A program made the translations under genes and the position numbers. DNA of 64,000 bases from Ehretia macrophylla (Eukaryota; Streptophyta; Magnoliopsida; Boraginales; Ehretiaceae): positions 41,739,712 through 41,803,711 of the forward strand of contig CM075783.1 in the NCBI GenBank assembly GCA_037974665.1, given 5' to 3'. How positions within the stretch are numbered: the first letter of the stretch is position 1; each line of letters opens with the position of its first letter. The notes under the pieces were generated by a model. That model searched no databases and was not told where the DNA came from. It saw nothing but the letters and a program-made list of their open reading frames with translations. This document shows, one piece after another, positions 1-12,351 of this stretch.

Positions 1-294
1 ATGTTATCTAGGTTACAAATGCTTGTTAGTGGAAATTCATGTACGAGGACAACGTACTTTGTTGTCCTTAAATGTGTTTATTGATTATATTGTCATTGTC
101 ATCATACTTGCATTGCATCGTGGTTATGCAACCTCATTGTTCGGGACGGATGCGACGGGCCTCTCTGGGCGGTATTGGGCTTACCGGGGTTGGTGCTCTA
201 GCTCCGTACCCTATTCCCTCACTCGTCTGGTATGAAGTATGCCAGGGAGTGATTGGGGGTTTATGCCGGCACATTGAACGTGGTTCGTGGTTCG
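1..294 (+). repeat. Element B copy A, 5' LTR, left part
   Basis: Matches 28884-29177 of copy B almost base for base, and also the 3' LTRs near 10797 and 60478. It ends in GTTCG (290-294), the target duplication made by the nested element A; the LTR resumes at 8213 after the second GTTCG. The first part of this LTR lies outside the window. Confidence 0.85.
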
Positions 295-1523
295 TGTTGT
301 GTGATTTATAACGCAAGTGCACATATCGTAACAAGTAATAAAGTGATAAGTAAACATCATTCCCACGAGGACTGTAATTACTAACTACTGAAATTAGTTT
401 AGCTTTAACTTTATTCGGACAATCAAATATAAGAGATTGTGAGTAATAATTACTAACTAAAGTACTTTTGGAATTAACAACTAAAGCGAATACGAAATTA
501 ATAAAGAGGATAAATCAAGAATTAAAATGCTTTAGGGGTTCCGATTTCATCAAGATTAATCCTATTTGAAACTACTGATTTTAATCAATTGACGCCTATT
601 CCCTACGTTGCCAGCAATTTCGCTAAGGTAGATATTAATTTTTCTCAAGCATCAATAACCTATCCCAATAAGCAAGCTAACTACATCTCTGTAATAACTG
701 TGAACTTATGGAATGCATTAAGCCCTAGAAATTCAAAAGCTGCACTAGATCTCATAACTATCTCTAGCTTATGACGATTTAATGGTATTTTATACGTGGT
801 CTAATTTAGTTATCATTGCTCAATCTCAAACTAAATCACGACTCATGTAATTGTTGATCAAGCAACCACAAGTATTAAACTCAGCATAAAATACTTAACG
901 CAAATATGGAATAGTTCATCAATTAATTCAAATCAAAAGTATCAAATATTCAAAATCCGGCTACATCATAGCCTTAGAAAAATAATCTAGAACATCATAA
1001 TGAAATTAAATAAAATCTCAATTGTAACGTAAAACATGATAAGAGAGATAGAGAAAACTAGGATTTGGAGAAGAATTGGGGTAGAAGTCTGTCTCCGGAA
1101 CGTTCCTCCGTCTTCAACTCGCGAATCCTCTTTTTCTTTTCTTCTCTGCAGCGTTTCTTGCTCCCTCTTGATGGCTGCCTCCCCAAAAAGCTCGCATTCT
1201 CACGTTCTTTTCATTCTTTTTAATATAGGGTTTCTTCTTTTTGCTCCTTTTTACAAAATTACCCTTAAAAATCCAGCGACACTGCGCCGCGGCGCTATGA
1301 CTGCGTTACTTCTATTTGTTCTTCAATTTCTCCACAAATTGCATGAAAGTCAATCCTTTGCAATTTCTCTTCAATCTTTGCCTCAAAACTTAGCTTGTCG
1401 CTTGGAAATTACCTACAGCTCAAATCAAACGCAAAACGAATCAAATCGCTCATAAATTACTCAAGAACTAACCAAATTTAAGTGAAAATGTGCCAAAATC
1501 ATATATCAATAATACACCCAACA
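295..1523 (-). repeat. Element A copy A, 3' LTR (minus-strand sense)
   Basis: 1,229 bp, TG...CA ends, paired with 6979-8207. It shares private variants (such as GCAAGTGC near the left end) with the LTR at 29178-30401 rather than with its own partner, showing that the two element copies arose by duplication of an already inserted element. It carries a 12-bp perfect GC palindrome, GCGCCGCGGCGC, at 1284-1295. Confidence 0.9.
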
Positions 1524-4151
1524 AATACCCCCAAACTTAAGCTTTGCTTGTCCTCAAGCAAAAGACACAACTAATGAAAGAAAGAACCTAAAACTAAAGA
1601 CTCAACACAAACTAACTCATGAAAGCAATGATGTAAGATGGAAAATATTCACGGCCTCAGTAGCTTTTTCCCAACTCAAGAGGTGACTTTCAATCATAAG
1701 CATGAGAAATAACAACTTCACATAAGTCTCATTTTACTTCAAATCCTCCAAGTGAGTGTGTGAATAGCCTCTATCCTAATCAATTGTACCCGGATGAGTT
1801 TATGCAAGTTAAGTGAATCATCAATATGGATTTTTATTTTCAATCACTTAGGACTTCATAAGCTCACTTTTCATGCCACTCTCCACTAATGTAGGTTAAT
1901 CATAGCATTAAAGATCAGTAGGACTTTACATTTGGTTGTAACGTGTGGCTAGGGTCAAGGTAGGATAATGGATATAACATAAGGTTAAACTACCTGTAAG
2001 CACACAATCATTCTAGGATGTTCAATGGAGCACATGCCAACTTTACTTCCTACCACCACAATTATTCAATATATCTATTTTCTTTCTTCTTTCATGTTAC
2101 TTTCTCAACATTCATCCACAACATTTATAAACACATAAAGAATCCACACTCCCCTAAACTTGCATTTTGATATTAATTACAAGGAGTGTGGCTCTTCTCG
2201 TTTCTTTTCATTCTTTTTTTTTTCTCAATATTTTTTTGTTTTGTTTTTGTTTTTTTTTTTTTTGTTTTTGAAACAAAACAACACATCACCAAATCATTGA
2301 ACCTCCCATCATTCAATACAAAACATGGCTCCATATAATCATCCTAGAACAATCATATGTTACAAGTAGGAAGGTCATAATATGGGAAAATCAAACTTGA
2401 CAAGTTAAGGAAGATATTATAAGTTGCATAAGAAAGAAAAGGTTATCTTAGGCTCAAAAGAGTGGACTAGGGATATTCAATTATTACAAGGGTTGGCTTG
2501 AAAGACTCAAACGATCCAAAGATGACCTAAATCATTTCTCTAATGCTATGCAACCTAGGATTTCGCCTCGAATGACAATCAAGCAAGTTCTAAAGTCCTA
2601 TACTCTTTTTTCTTTTCTCTTTAACTCACATAAATCTTCTCTAAGTATCAACATAACTAGGCGAGGCTAAGTGCGCAATATGTAGGGATTTTCTGTAAAA
2701 CGAAGCTATGTTTCAGTCAATTATCCTCATTACCATCATGTACTCCTTACGCTACTCATCATCGGCCTATTTCTTATCTTTCCAGCATCACTTTCAAAAT
2801 TTGTTTTTTCTCAGTTTTTCAATTTTTTTTTTTTTGAACATAATAAAAATAACAAAACACATTAAAAAGAAAAACACATAATATGAATATTAAAAGAACA
2901 AGTTCACACAGGAAAACACATGATAACCACCCCCAACTTTAAACTAGGCATTGTTCTCAATGTCAAAAGTAAAGAAAAGTAAACATAAGACTTCCCTGAA
3001 TAGTCTCTGCATTCATTGATCGTCCGGGATGTAGTCACTAGCTAGCTGAAATGGGGGTACATCGAGCACATCTTTCAGAGGATATTGTTATCTAGAATAA
3101 TCAGTCAATTGCACCTGTTCAATCAATTTAACATCTAATCCGAATCCTCAAACTGCTCCACTTAAGAAATACAACTTTCCATCACTATAAGTTAGTCAAC
3201 AGAAGCACCGGGCACTCACACTACACGATATCCACACAAAAAAAAAACAACAACCACATGTTACTCGCACGCCGTCGTCGCTGCTGATGCTCTGTTGTCG
3301 TTGCTGTGTGAAGTGGATCGGTAGTGGTGGTTGCCTCCGATGAGCTTTACGACATCACTGCTGTCGGTGCCTTCTTCAAGACCCAAGACCGCCGTTAGAA
3401 AACTCTCATATGCTGCGGTTGTCGCTGACCCTCTATCTTCACCGGTAGGAATGCGTCGTCAACAAGAGAGTCGTGAGCTTTGAGATCTGAGAGTTTGTGA
3501 GATGTTGGTTTGGGTTTAATAAGTGGGTTTGATAAATAGGTTTAAAAGTTTGGGATTGTAGGAGTGTGGGTTTAGGTAGTAATATGAAGTGGGTTGTATG
3601 GTGCTGATGGGTAGACGGGTTGAAATAAGGAGATTTTGTGACTTCAATTTTTTTTTTCAACGTCAAAATACAAGGACGTAAGCGCAGCTGCACTACGCCT
3701 GCGCTGTATTTTTGAACGTCAAATTGAAGGACATAAGAGCAGCTGCGCTACGCTTGCGCTATAATTTTCTTTTAGCAACGTCTCGTGAGCGTAACTTTTA
3801 AACTTCTGGAGCGCAGCTGTGCTATATTTTAGCGCAACAGCGCTACTTTCACAGCTCTTATTTTCGTTGTTTTTCTCTTCAAGCTTGCAGTTCATGCAAT
3901 CCAAACACCAATCTCTCTATACGTGCTCCCTTATTCGACTTGGTAAAACTCTTCTTTGCCTCAGCTTCCCCCCAAACTTGTTCTTGAACCTATCATGACA
4001 AGAAAAATTAACCATTAGTTATGACAACTATAACTCAAAAATTAACAAAAAAAAATAATAAAAACTATTAAATCAAGAAAAGTAAGAAAATTCGGGTTGC
4101 CTTCCGAAAAACGCTTGTTTTAACGTCGACAGCCCGATGGAGCAATTTTTT
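1524..4151 (-). other. Element A copy A, non-coding 3' interior
   Basis: About 2.6 kb between the gag-protease frame and the 3' LTR with no credible protein. It holds long T runs near 2213-2263 and 2820-2835, AT-rich DNA, and a GC-rich repeat pair at 3659-3770. The same layout recurs at 30402-33025 in copy B. Athila elements are known for long interior stretches after pol, sometimes with an envelope-like frame; none is recognised here. Confidence 0.7.
3659..3770. repeat. Two 56-bp direct repeats with GC-rich dyads (GCAGCTGC)
   Basis: Each unit begins AACGTCAAA, continues with GGAC(G/A)TAAG and a CAGCTGC dyad, and ends in GCGCTGTATTTT or GCGCTATAATTTT. The units start at 3659 and 3715. The same pair sits at about 32547-32657 in the duplicated element. 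The function is unknown. The GC-rich dyads stand out in an AT-rich element and resemble the palindrome in its LTR. Confidence 0.7.
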
Positions 4152-6893
4152 TCACGACGAATTGAGGTGGACAACGGTCTTGTGCTTATCAAACTCATCA
4201 TTCCAATAAGTCTTCAATCGTTGTTCATTGACCTTGAACGTCCCCTTCTTTGGATGATTGACTTCGACAGCTCCATAGGGAAACACCTTAGTCACAACAA
4301 AAGGGCCAGACCATCTTGACTTGCGTTTTCCAAGAATCCGTGGGTTATAAAAAAGTACTTGTTGCCCAGGAGAGAAATATTTTCCTGAAATGGGTTTATC
4401 GTGCCACTCTTTTGTCATCTCCTTATAACTTCTTGCTTTCTCATTCGCTTCATCACCTAATTCTTCCAGCTCATTCAATTGCAACAATTCTTTCTCACCC
4501 GTTGCTTGCATACCCATGTTTTGTTGTTTAGTCGCCCAATATTCTTTGTGTTCCAATCCCACCAAAACAAAATAATCATCTTGTAACAAGCTCGCCTCTA
4601 AGAGATCCGATTGGCCCCCATGGTTAGACACTATAGCTTTTATGGCATCCACACGAAAATAACTGTCGCTGGCTTCTGGGTACTTGATAGCTTTGAAAAC
4701 ATTAAAGGTTACCTCTTCATCATGTACTCGTAACCTAAGCTCACCCTTTCGAACATCAATAAGTGTTCCCCCAGTTGCAAGGAAAGGTCTTCCAAGAATG
4801 ATAGGAATTTCTTTGTCTTCCTCCATGTCTAACACTATAAAGTCCGCAGGGAATATAAATTTGTCAACCTTGACTAACACATCTTCAATAACTCCTCTGG
4901 GATGCTTTAGCGAGCGATCAGCTAACTGCAATATAACAGTTGTGGGCCTTGCCTCACCCAATCCAAGTTTCCTGAAAATAGATAAATGCATCAAATTAAT
5001 GCTAGCACCTAAATCATACAAAACTCGCTCAAAAACGACATTGCCAATTTCACAAGGAATAGTAAAACTCCCTAGATCCTTGAGCTTTTGTGGTAGTTTC
5101 TTTTGTAGGATGGCGCTGTACTCCTCAGTTAATGCAATTGTCTCGTAATCTCCAAGTATCCTCTTATTTGAAAGTATGTCCTTCATGAACTTCACAGAAC
5201 TCGGCATTTGTTCAAGTGCATCTGCAAATGGAATATTGATGTGAAGCTTCTTGAAGACTTCAAGAAATTTAGCAAATTGCTTATCAAGCTTATTTTTCTG
5301 CAATCGTTGAGGGAATGACACAACTACATGCGGATCCTTCATAGGTTTTGGTTGAGTTTCTTCTTTCTCTTTATCTTCTACTTCATTCTTTGCTTCACTT
5401 TTCTCAACCTTCTTAGTTTTTACTGGCTCCTCTAACTCTTTATCGCTTCTCAAAGTGATCGCTTTGCAATGCTCTGTGCCATCTCTTCTAGGATTCACCT
5501 TTGAAGTGCTAGGTAAATTCCCTTATTGTCTTTCTGAAAACATGGTAGCCATTTGGCTAAACTATGCCATTAAATTTCTAATTTGTGTAGACTGGTTCTG
5601 AAAGTTTGTCCTTGTTTCATTCATAAATTGAGTCTGCGAAGTCGCCAACTGAGCCAATGCATCCTCCAAGTTCACCTTCTTTTCTGGTGGTGGGTTATTA
5701 TGCTCAGGCTGCAACACATTCTGATTATTTCTCTAGGAGAAATTTGGATGATTACACCATGCTGGATTATATCTATTAGAGTACGGATTGTGCTGCTGCC
5801 CATTAAAATTCCCCACATACTGTGCTTGTTCTGCTGTGCCTTGCGCAAATGGATTTCCAACTTGACATTCTGCACTATGATGTGGACCACAACAAAACTC
5901 ACACACCACTGTCGCCTGAACAACATTACCAGTTGCCTGGCAATTCTGCAACTATTTCGCGAGATTGTCAATTTTCGCCGCCAAAGCAATTATGGCGCCA
6001 ATTTCATGGACCCCAGCTGTCTTCTTTGGTATGACTCTCTCGCTCGACCACTGCTGATAGTTCAAAACAATATCCTCTAGTAACGCATAAGCTTCATCTG
6101 CTGTCTTGTTCATTAAAGCTCCTCCTGCTGATGCATCTATCAAAGTTCTTGTGGAGCTAATTAACCCATTGTAAAAATTATGAACTTGCATCCATCTAGG
6201 CACTCCATGATTAGGACACTTTCTTAGCAATGCCTTATACCTTTCCCATGCTTCACATACAGTTTCTCTTTCATGCTGCGCAAAATTATTAATCTCTATG
6301 CGCAGCTTCACTGTCTTTCCAGGTGGGAAAAATCTTGACAAAAATTTGTGCACCAAATCCTCCCAAGTTGTGATTGAATCTGAAGGCAGCGAGTTCAACC
6401 ATTCCTTAGCTTGATCCCTTAAAGAGAAAGGAAACAAGCGAAGGCGCAGAGTTTCATCAGTGACTCCATTGTACTTAATAGTTCCGCAGACTTCTAGAAA
6501 ATTCACAATATACTGATTAGGATCTTCAGAGGGCAATCCATAAAACTAAATATTCTGAATCAACTGTAGTGTCACTATCTTCAAATCAAAATCATGCGCC
6601 TGAATCGCTGGCCTTCTAATCACAGGTTGAATTCCAGTGGGTGGTAATGCATATTCTCGCAGTGTTCTAGGTGGATTTTCCTGATTATTCCCTTCTTGTG
6701 CTACCACGATGTCAGCCATGTTTTCTTGCAATTGATGGGTAGTTGTAGTAGCACTTTTCTCCTTTTTGTTCTTTCGACAGGTTCGTTCTATCTCAGGATC
6801 GAAAGGCAACAAATTATTACCTCCTAACTTTCGCATGCACGTAAAGGAATATGTTCCTGAAGCACACGTAACGAAAATAAGATACCAACACAA
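4152..6893 (-). pseudogene. gag-protease with integrase tail of element A, copy A (fossil)
   Basis: Read on the minus strand from about 6.9 kb downward. First comes a Retrotrans_gag region (about 6720-5980; motifs [16 protein letters not shown] and [10 protein letters not shown]). Next is a CCHC knuckle ([13 protein letters not shown], near 5900), then a lysine/glutamate-rich linker (about 5450-5350). An Athila-type aspartic protease follows (about 5060-4740; LYDLGASINLM and IILGRPFLATGG). The frame then runs into a segment typical of the extreme C-terminus of Athila/Tat integrase (about 4440-4200; KSRWSGPFVV, TFKVNEQRLKTYW). Gag would form particles and protease would process it, so without its own polymerase the element would need a helper. 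The protease active site reads D-L-G-A rather than the usual D-S/T-G. The same order of parts in copy B shows that this short form is older than the duplication. Confidence 0.85.
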
Positions 6894-6956
6894 AATTAAA
6901 TAAAATCCAAAGTAAAATTAAAGCTATTTGGTATCGATATTAATAATTGCACAGTA

Positions 6957-6972
6957 CCCGGCAACGGCGCCA
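6957..6972 (-). other. Primer-binding site of element A copy A (tRNA-Asp type)
   Basis: On the minus strand it reads TGGCGCCGTTGCCGGG, a few bases inside the 5' LTR edge at 6979. This is the primer site known for Athila and many Tat-clade elements, complementary to the tRNA-Asp 3' end. It sets both lineage and orientation. Confidence 0.9.
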
Positions 6973-6978
6973 AAAACC

Positions 6979-8207
6979 TGTTGTGTGATTTACAACGCAA
7001 ATGCACGTATCGCAACAAGTAATAAAGTGATAAATAAAGATCGTTCCCACGAGGACTGTAATTACTAACTACCGAAATTAGTTTAGCTTTAACTTTATTC
7101 GGACAATCAAATATAAGAGATTGTGAGTAATAACTAATAACTAAAGTACTTTTAGAATTAACAACTAAAGCGAATACGAAATTAATAAAGAGGATAAATC
7201 AAGAATTAAAATGCTCTAAGGGTTCCGATTTCACCAAGATTAATCATATTTGAAACTACTGATTTAAATCAATTGATACCTATTCCCTACGTTGCCAGCA
7301 ATTTCGCTAAGGTAGATATTAATCTTTCTCAAGCATCAATAACCTATCCCAATAAGCATGCTAACTACATCTCTGTGATAACTGTGAACTTATGGAATGC
7401 ATTAGGCCCTATAAATTCAAATGTTGCACTAGATCTCATAACTATCTCTAGCTTATGACGATTTAATTGTATTTTATACGTGGTCTAATTAAGTTATCAC
7501 TTCTCAGTCTCAAGCTAAATCACGACTCATGTAATTGTTGATCAGGTAACCACAAGTATTAAACTCAGCATAAAATACTCAATGCAAATATGGAATAGTT
7601 CATTAATTAATTCAAATCAAAAGCATCAAATATTCAAAATTCGGCTATATTGTAGCCCTAGAAAAATAATCTAGAACATCATAATGAAATTAAATAAAAT
7701 CTCAATTGTAACGTAAAATATGATAAGAGAGATAGATAAAACTAGGATTTGGAGAAGAATTGGGGCAGAAGTCCATCTCCGGATCGTTCATCCGTCTTCA
7801 ACTCGCGAATCCTCTCTTTCTTTTCTTCTCTGCAGCGTTTCTTGCTCCCTCTTGATGGTTGCCTCCCCAAAAAGCTTTCCTTCTCACGTTCTTTTCATTC
7901 TTTTTAATATAGGGTTTCTTCTTTTTGCGCCTTTTTACAAAATTGCCCTTAAAAATCCTGTGACACTGCGCCGCAGCGCTATGACTGCGCTACTTCTATT
8001 TGTTCTTCAATTTCTCCACAAATTGCATGAAAGTCAATCCTTTGGAATTTCTCTTCAATCTTTGCCTCAAAACTTAGCTTGTCGCTTGGAAATTACATGC
8101 AGCTCAAATCAAACGCAAAACGAATCAAATCGCTCATAAATTACTCAAGAATTAACCAAATTTAAGTGAAAAAGTGCTGAAATCATATATCAGTAATACA
8201 CCCAACA
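6979..8207 (-). repeat. Element A copy A, 5' LTR (minus-strand sense)
   Basis: 1,229 bp, ends TGTTG...CAACA, followed by GTTCG at 8208-8212. For its first 200 bp it is nearly identical to 45737-46964 in copy B and less like its own partner at 295-1523. Confidence 0.9.
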
Positions 8208-8212
8208 GTTCG

Positions 8213-9053
8213 TGACTCATGGTTCGTGATCGGACATAAGAGAATTCTGGAGTGTTGGGGTTAAGAGTATCGTATCCTTTGATATGTGTGGTTATTTGTT
8301 ATTTCAGTTGTACTTTACTTGTTGTTATTGCTTAATTGTTATAATTATCGCATTGCACGCCCGGGGTAGACTTTATCCCTCAATGAGCAATAGTGGTTGC
8401 TCATACCTCGCTAACCTGTTTCAGGAGGTGCTGAGGTTGAACCCCAGCTTGATTTAGTTGAGGGTGGGGACCAAGAGGTACAGGCGGAACAGTTACCATA
8501 GTTGATATGTTCTTTGCTCTTGAGGTGGATGTGTTTCTGCTGTTATGTGGAGAATCTGCTAGTTGTTTATGTTATATTTTGGAGCCTTGAGCTCATGTAT
8601 ATATTGTTTAGTTGTAAGTTTGAATTTAATGTATGATAAGTATCCATGGCATGTAATAACTAACATTCTTACTTTTAGTTTGCTGCATGCTTGTGTATTG
8701 GCCGTGGTGGTTGAAATGGTTGTCTTTAAATTCTAAGTATGTTTAAATGTTATCATGCAGTGGTATGATAATCGGTTTCTGTAAAGAAGTTATACTGGGA
8801 ATACATGCTTGTATGTATTTATATTGTCTTGTGCTGTTTAAGGCTCGGATGGCCTTGAAGTTGGGATTTCAATTAGAAATGTTGTTCTTTTTACTTCATG
8901 ATTTTATTTGAATGCTTACAGGTTTTCAGAGTGTCTACGGTATAGGGGAGACTCTGTCTGTTTCCCCTAAAATTTTATGAGTTAGGTTTTGGATCAGGTT
9001 GTGTTTAGTGGATATATAGAGCTCCTGTTTCTGTGAGGGGACGGGGCGTTACA
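8213..9053 (+). repeat. Element B copy A, 5' LTR, right part
   Basis: Continues the LTR interrupted at 294 and ends ...GGGGCGTTACA at 9053, directly before the primer site. It contains GCTTACAGGT followed by a block related to CGGAGTGTCCACGGTACAGG, which is shared by several LTR families here. It is homologous to 46970-47810. Confidence 0.9.
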
Positions 9054-10142
9054 GGTGGTATCAGAGTTTAGTTAGCTCTCAGCCGGGATAGGGTCCACGG
9101 CCTATCGGGTTGTAACCTTTGCATGTGTACTTGTTAAGTGTGTCTTGAAAGTTTGCACCTGTATGTGTGATTGTGTGTCTTGGATTGAATATGTGCACCT
9201 ATGCGATATAATTATATGTTATGTGCTAAACGTGTGCTAAGTGAAGTGAAGTTGCATCGAACTGACCTCATGAATCGTTAATTACTTGAATTATTGATTG
9301 TAATATATGTACTTGAGCATTTTGAATTAAGTTTTGTTGTGAATTGAACTGGTTATGTTATGATTCGCACTTGAATGACTTTGTTGCTTACATTGTTTTA
9401 ATAAGTTCTTTTATAATCATGCTTGTATAATAGATTAAAGAATGTTTATACATATGCAATACTTTGGCATTCGTGCATAGCCCGTCGAAATGGTAAGAAA
9501 GACTTCTTCCTCCCCCTGAATCGAGGTGATTAGTGGCAGGTCCTCCAAGTTATGTGGATTAGCGGGAATGAGATGCATTTGATCATCCTTTATTTGGGAG
9601 TTGGTGTTTATAGTTGGAGCTCAGTTATTGGAATTCTATTAAGGTGTTCTTTTACGCTCAGCAGTCTTAAATGAGTGGCTTCTTTCGGGGTTTCTATATG
9701 ACGATTCTCTGGAACATTTTCTTGGTATTTTCTTATCGGGTCTTCTTTTGATATTCGTTTGTCGGCATCTCTCGCAAGGCTTGGTATATGGGATTCATTT
9801 CAGGCTTATTATACGGTATTGTCTACAGTACTCCTGCTCAGGTCTTTTATTGGTATTTTCTCGCCGCTCTTAGTTGGGATTCTATTTTCTACGGTATTTG
9901 TGCCAGCAGGATTCTTATTCGAATTTCAAAGTAGCATTTCTATTGGAGCCTTTATTTGGCCTTATTACTTGAGGTTCGCAGGAAATACTACTGGGATTTC
10001 TTAATGAGTTCCTACGAGAATTCGTATATGGTATTCTTGCTTCGCAAGTAATGACGAGTAATCGGAGTTGATTTTCAGTTAATGCGGAGTTCTCTTGTGA
10101 AGAAGAAATTGCGAGGACGTAATTTTTGTAAGGAGGGGAGGA
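9054..10142 (+). other. Element B copy A, interior: primer site, 1.1 kb non-coding, polypurine tract
   Basis: It starts with an initiator-Met-type primer site (TGGTATCAGAGT, 9056-9067) and ends with a polypurine tract AAGGAGGGGAGGA (10130-10142) abutting the LTR. Between them no gag, protease, reverse transcriptase or integrase motif is visible. Its length equals that of copy B (47811-48899, 1,089 bp), so this empty interior is the form that was duplicated. An 81-codon open frame inside is shared by both copies, but most base differences change the amino acid, so it does not behave as a gene. Confidence 0.85.
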
Positions 10143-11952
10143 TGTGACACCCCGAACCCAGCACTTCATTAATTGCATTCATTAAATGGTTAACTTATAA
10201 GTAACTTAGCTAATTACTTCATTTTTTCATATTTTCATAAATTCAACTATTTTTTTCATGCATTTTTATATTTTTATAAAATACTAAATATTTTTAGAGG
10301 ACTATAGCCCCTGACCGTGAGTGCATTGCATATCGGAATCAACAGAAAAAAATTATCGAAATGTCTGATGAATAGTACTAGCGAGATATTTCCAGATTTT
10401 TCAGATTTTTTGCATTTTGTTTTGCTGAAATTTAATCACCCAAGTGACCCATTTACCCTTACTAAAATGTCCTAATTGCTTTACCCACCCTTTGACCATC
10501 TCATGAGAACATTATAAGCCAAGAAAAAAAAAGGTTCAAAAAAATGGCCCAAAAAGTTACAGGAATAGTAATTTCTCCAAAAAAAATTGAAGTATTCTAT
10601 TGCATGATAGGGTCGATCCATTGAGTTATTTGTCATATCTTGGAGCTCAGTAAAGGTGAGGGTTACATCATACTTGGCATCTTAACTGATCCATTGGTTT
10701 TTTATTATGATGGTTATCGTGTAGATTATGAGTTATTGTTTAATTACTTTCATTGTATTGTTCTGTGCTCGTTTATATGTCAACTAGGAAGTATTATGTT
10801 ATCTAGGTTACAAATGCTTGTTAGTGAAAATTCATGTGCTCGGACAACCTACTTTGTTGTCCTTATATGTGTTTATTGATTATATTGTCATTGTCATCAT
10901 ACTTGCATTGCATCGTGGTTGCGCAACCTCATTGTTCGGGGCAAAGGTGAAGGGCCTCTCTGTGCGGCATTGGGCTTGCCGGGGTTGGTGCTTTAGCTCC
11001 GTACCCTATTCCCTCCCTCACCTAGTATGGAGTATGTCAGGGGGTATTAGGTCGTAGGATCGGGTACATCCGGAGTACCCATTAGAGTGATTGGGGGTTT
11101 ATGACAGCACGTTGAACGTGGTTCGTGATCGGAGATAAGAGAATTCTGGAGTGTTGGGGTTAAGAGTATCGTATCCTTTGATATGTGTGGTTATTTGCTA
11201 TTTCAGTTGTACTTTACTTGTTTTTATTGCTTAATTGCTATAATTGTCGCATTGTACGCTCCGAGTAGACTTTATCCCTCACTGAGCAATAGTGGTTGCT
11301 CATACCTCGCTAACATGTTTCAGAAGGTGCTGAGGTTGAACCCTAGCTTGATTTAGTTGAGGGTGAGGAGCAAGTGGTACAGGCGGAACAGTTACCATAG
11401 TTGCTGTGTTCTTTGTTCTTGAGATGGATGTGTTTCTGCTATTATGTGGAGAATCTGCTAGTTGTTTATGTTCTACTTTGGAGCCTTAAGCTCATATATA
11501 TATTGTTTAGTTGTAAGTTTGAATTTAATGTATGATAAGTATCAATGGCATGTAATAACTAGCATTCTTACATTTAGTTTGATGCATGCTTGTGTGTTGG
11601 TTGTGGGGGTTGAAATGGTTGTCTTTAAATTCCAAGTATTTTTAAATGTTATCATTGAGTAGTATGATAAGCGGTTTCTATAAAGAAGTTATATTGGGAA
11701 TGCTTGCTTGTTTGTATTTATATTGTCTTGTGCTGTTTAAGGCTCAGATAGCCTTGAAGTTTGGATTTCAATTAAAAATGTTATTCTTTTTACTTCGTGA
11801 TTTTATTTGAATGCTTACAGGTTTTCGGAGTGTCCATGTTACAGGGGAGACTCTTTCTGTTTCCCCTAAAATTTTATGACTTGGGTTTTGGATTGCGTTG
11901 TGTTTAGTGGGTATATAGAGCTGCTATTTCCGTGAGGGGACGGCCCGTTACA
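10143..11952 (+). repeat. Element B copy A, 3' LTR
   Basis: It begins TGTGACACCCC after the polypurine tract and ends CCCGTTACA, followed by target duplication GAAGA (11953-11957). At 1,810 bp it is about 0.9 kb shorter than the equivalent LTR in copy B (48900-61634 without its insert). It holds an intact GGTTGCGCAACC palindrome at 10917-10928 and a CTACTTTGT block near 10849. Confidence 0.9.
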
Positions 11953-12047
11953 GAAGATGTGAGGGTTTAGGGCATCTATTAGAGAAGCCTAATTGTCATT
12001 TTTGTGCATGTATGTTCACCTACAAGTGTATGATTTTTGACCCCAAG

Positions 12048-12104
12048 GGTCAACCTAGTGGTAGTGGTCAAACAACTTTGCCAAGAAGTCCTGGGTTCGA
12101 GTAT
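12048..12104 (+). other. SINE-like pol III promoter (A box and B box)
   Basis: GGTCAACCTAGTGG (12048-12061) fits a plant SINE A box, and GGTTCGAGTAT (12094-12104) fits a B box (GGTTCGANTCC type). The 46-bp spacing is within the range for tRNA-derived heads. It starts a few bases after the left target duplication, as expected of a SINE 5' end. The identical copy is at 61730-61786. Confidence 0.55.
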
Positions 12105-12280
12105 GACAACTACCATTGGGGTTTCTAACATGACTTACGGGGTATATGCCTTGGTTCATACCGCTGTATCCCGAAATTTTAGTTATTATTCAATTATAGA
12201 TATATACTTATGGATGTAATATATGTACATATAGATCTTTTTTTTCACACAGTGACTACTTCAGGAATTAAATCAAATAG

Positions 12281-12351
12281 GCCTATTTAACTCAATGGTA
12301 GAGTAACGCTTGGTAAGGCGTAAGTTATCAGTTCAAATCCGATAACAGGCT
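12281..12351 (+). tRNA. tRNA-Thr(GGU)-like relic, module 1
   Basis: 71 nt, resembling plastid trnT-GGU as I remember it: acceptor stem GCC...GGC, D-loop AATGGTAGAG, T-loop GTTCAAATCC. The anticodon loop is one base short (CTTGGTAAG where CATGGTAAG is expected), so a working tRNA is unlikely. It is embedded in the composite retroposon. It could equally be a tRNA-Thr-derived SINE head; the close fit to the plastid form favours a plastid or plastid-like tRNA origin (inference). Confidence 0.5.

Larger units (their letters stand above)
295..8207 (-). mobile_element. Element A, copy A: Athila-like Gypsy element, non-autonomous form, nested in the LTR of B
   Basis: Complete ends: two 1,229-bp LTRs (TGTTG...CAACA) and GTTCG target duplications at 290-294 and 8208-8212. 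The element reads on the minus strand. The primer site matches the 3' end of tRNA-Asp, as in Athila elements, and a polypurine tract (on the minus strand AGTTTGGGGGTATT) abuts the LTR at 1524. Internal parts recognised are gag with a CCHC zinc knuckle, an aspartic protease and a short integrase C-terminal tail; no reverse transcriptase or RNase H is seen, so it could not move alone. The remaining frame has about three or four breaks. By eye the two LTRs differ by roughly 5%, about 2 My at 1.3e-8 substitutions per site per year. It is a fossil, with an orthologous copy at 29178-46964. Confidence 0.9.
1..11952 (+). mobile_element. Element B, copy A: coding-poor Gypsy-type LTR element, left end outside window
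   Basis: Long-LTR element read on the plus strand. It has a 5' LTR (1-294 and 8213-9053, split by element A), a primer-binding site matching initiator-Met tRNA, a 1,089-bp internal region without recognisable gag or pol, a polypurine tract, and a 3' LTR at 10143-11952. The right target duplication GAAGA is at 11953-11957; its partner would lie left of the window. The same element with the same nested insertion and the same right flank recurs at 27667-61634. A coding-poor interior between long LTRs is the pattern of large non-autonomous LTR elements (LARD-like) that rely on a coding relative. The LTRs resemble those of Tekay/Del-type elements in this window, so such a relative is the likely helper (inference). 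LTR divergence in the sister copy suggests an age of a few million years or less. Confidence 0.85.

Noticed and set aside
2213-2840. Long T runs in element A as possible poly(A) tails of a retroposon
   Set aside because: Present at the same place in both copies as part of the element, with no target duplication around them.
4684-5148. Plus-strand 154-codon frame over the Athila protease (also 33516-34022)
   Set aside because: Shadow of the minus-strand gag-protease frame.
12281-12351. A working tRNA-Thr gene
   Set aside because: The anticodon loop is one base short, the same defect is shared by the duplicate, and it lies inside a retroposed unit.
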